Assembly: GCF_036850765.1 (NCBI RefSeq)
Contig: NC_089496.1
Span: 101,084,267-101,148,266, forward strand
Direction of reading: 5' to 3'
DNA: 64,000 nucleotides
DNA from: Saccopteryx bilineata
Lineage: Eukaryota > Chordata > Mammalia > Chiroptera > Emballonuridae
The translations under genes and the position numbers were made by a program. This document shows, one piece after another, positions 60,411-64,000 of the stretch (the stretch's first letter is position 1; every line of letters begins with the position of its first letter). The notes beneath the pieces were generated by a model. It was not told where the DNA came from and did no database searches. It was given only the letters and a program-made list of their open reading frames with translations.

Positions 60411-61264
60411 TGGAGATGCATACTGGACATGTGTCGTTTAATGGAAAGGAAACATGAAAAAATGACAGTAGTTGATTTGGCAAGCTGATGGGGGCATGGG
60501 TGATTTGTCTTAAAAAATTCTTTATATTTGTGCAATGAATAAAAACCAGTATATTGTAGGTAGATAGGTAGATGTACATATACCTTTAAATGTAATAATT
60601 ACTAACTTTATTTGGATGTTAGTAGATCTATAGAAACCTTTTTTTGAACGGAGCTGCTTTTTCAAATGACTGTTACTAGCTTTTGTGAATTTTTTTGTCT
60701 CCTACATGTCTTTAAAGAAATACTTTAAAGAAAAGTTTTGTAAATTCTTGCTTTAAAGGATTTTTTTTTTTTTTTTGCAATCTGGTAGCAGAACAATGTG
60801 TACACTACCACAGTAGGGACAATTAAGTCTGTCAGCCCAGAGAGAGGACAAAGAAGGGGGAAATAAAAGGAGGCGGCGTTTGACCTGGGTTTTAAAGGAT
60901 GAGTAGGAGGTTGTGAAGGAGCCGAGGGCAGAGGCATTGCTGGTAGGGGGAAGAGCATGTGCGCAGGCGCAGAGGACCAAACGGAGCTTAGGGGCTAGGA
61001 TTCCACGCTGCCGAGTCACATTTACAGTTCATTCATTTCTCAACGTGAAAAGTCCTTCTGGTCATCTTTCTTTATAAATAACTATAATGAAACCATGCTT
61101 AAATATTCATTCGTTCCTGGAATATTTATAGGAGCCTGCATTTATAGGGGAAAAGACATTTTTAAAAAGTAAATTTCAAAAAAACTTACAAATGATCTTT
61201 TATTAGCATTAGGCTGCTCATTTTAGAAGACTATGAAATGAGGCATCATAAGTGGACATTTCTT

Positions 61265-61480
61265 GAATTCTTTCCTGTGTGCTAAGGTACTGGATTTCAC
61301 ACGCATCAATGCCTTGAAATCATACAACAGCACTTACTGGTGTTGGTCAGCCTAATCTTAGAGATGTTGGTGACTGAGGCTTCAATAGCTTACCAATGTC
61401 ATCCATCTAGAAGTAGATTTGAACTTGAGTTGTCTAACTCCAGGTCCCAGGTTCTTACTAACACTCCCATACTCTATCAA
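61265..61480 (+). repeat. Ancient SINE-like repeat
   Basis: 'gtgactgaggcttcaatagc', 'agtagatttgaacttgagt' and 'ccaggtcccaggttctta' give the same layout as at 49.5 and 31.1 kb. Strongly diverged. Confidence 0.45.
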
Positions 61481-62538
61481 ATGTGATACATATGTCCTCC
61501 TGGAAAACAGCAGAGGCCCGTGTCTTTCCATGGTTTTTCACAAGGCTTAGAATCGTGGTTTTCTCCCTCTGTGTGTGGAGTCGCACGTGTGTGTATGTAT
61601 AGACAAAGCAACCTATCACCAAATACATAGCATACCGGATTGTGTGCTACCAAGTGTAGAACTACTCAGGACCAGAGAGGATTAGGGAGACATAAGCAAG
61701 AACTTGGCATTTCCGAATATGTTTTGTATTTAAACATTCTATAGAGCTTCACATCTTATTAAGAGCAATTGAACCCCTGTATAATAAGGATAGGTTGATA
61801 AAACCGTGTGATTTTTTAGTTCAGTTGTGATATGTAAAATGTGCCATTGAAAGTTTATTTTAACAAATGAATAATATTTAGTAAGAATTCTCCCGAGAAG
61901 CAGCTTTGACTTTGGAAATAGCTATCTGTTAATAAGAGAGAGATGTCAGATATTTTTTGTAGCGTACTTTCCTTTGGGTTCCTCGTGTTTTCATAGATGG
62001 AGGTGAATTAGGGCACTAGGTATCTGACTTCCCAATGCTAAGAAGTAATGTGGTAGCAATCAAAACACAACCTATCCTCTGTACGTTTTCCAGGTTTAAG
62101 CTTAATGTTCAAGACCAACCAATGTCTATATAAAGATAGTTAACATTCAGACCTTCTACTGGCTTATTAAAAAATAATGTTTTAATTACAAGTGCATACA
62201 AAATTCTTCTATTACATATTTTTTTCCATTTCTCTCATAATGGCTCTTGTTTCTAAATTGTTATGCATGAAGATTAGCTCATGGAATATAGTATTTCAGA
62301 ATATTGATTCAGTTTTTGAATAAGATGGCAAAAGCATCATCTAAATTCTGGCAAAAATAATGCCACCATGACTATAAACCTCACTCAAGTGTGTAGTTCA
62401 CATTATTCTCAGTTTGAATAGAAATAGGGAAATATGAAGAGTATTTTAGTTTAAAAATACAGTGTAAAGTATGCAGTTTAGTATTTAATAAAATATTTAG
62501 TTTAAATATGCAGTTTAAAATGTTTGGATGTTTGATGA

Positions 62539-64000
<1,462 letters not shown>

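Overview
This window is mammalian nuclear DNA, most likely from a bat. The evidence is many copies of tRNA-headed SINEs of bat type, recent-looking L1 tails, and an unusually rich set of short hAT-type DNA transposons with readable 8-bp target duplications, on a background of old mammalian repeats (MIR, L2, L1M, MaLR, ERVL, Tigger). The SINE types are a ~380-bp composite form, a ~200-bp form and a ~310-bp form. The longest form looks like the one I associate with horseshoe bats and relatives. That last step is recall, not proof.

The only gene I can name is FHIP2A (formerly FAM160B1), on the plus strand at the right end. Exon 1 (51198-51242) lies in a strong CpG island. Exon 2 is at 57925-58003 and exon 3 at 62558-62727; the rest lies beyond the window. 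The three exons join in phase with correct splice sites and encode the first 98 residues. FHIP2A is a subunit of FHF (FTS-HOOK-FHIP) adaptor complexes that link dynein to membranes.

A second CpG island at about 18.7-19.4 kb is probably a promoter. A good splice donor on its minus strand, and the divergent human neighbour ABLIM1, suggest a distal ABLIM1 first exon. I cannot confirm this from sequence.

Layout: 0-5.5 kb holds MIR, a Tigger-like element, a hAT element, an odd LTR-like repeated block and an L2. 5.5-7.8 kb shows little. 7.8-18.3 kb has two young ~380-bp SINEs, L2s, MIRs and a dated L1 tail. 18.3-19.5 kb is the CpG island. 19.7-26 kb holds hAT elements, L2, L1M, MaLR and a SINE. 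27.7-32 kb is L1M with a SINE and a young L1 inserted. 32.8-39.3 kb is dense in SINEs with hAT elements, one hAT lying inside a SINE. 40.6-44.4 kb holds a MaLR LTR and a decayed ERVL internal region broken by a SINE and a hAT. 44.6-50.3 kb is old repeats plus a 378-bp inverted-repeat element. 50.6 kb to the end is FHIP2A and its introns.

I found no undescribed system with strong support. The best leads are a long in-frame open stretch upstream of the FHIP2A ATG, the second CpG island, the unassigned repeated block at 3.2-4.4 kb, and the 378-bp element at 48.4 kb.
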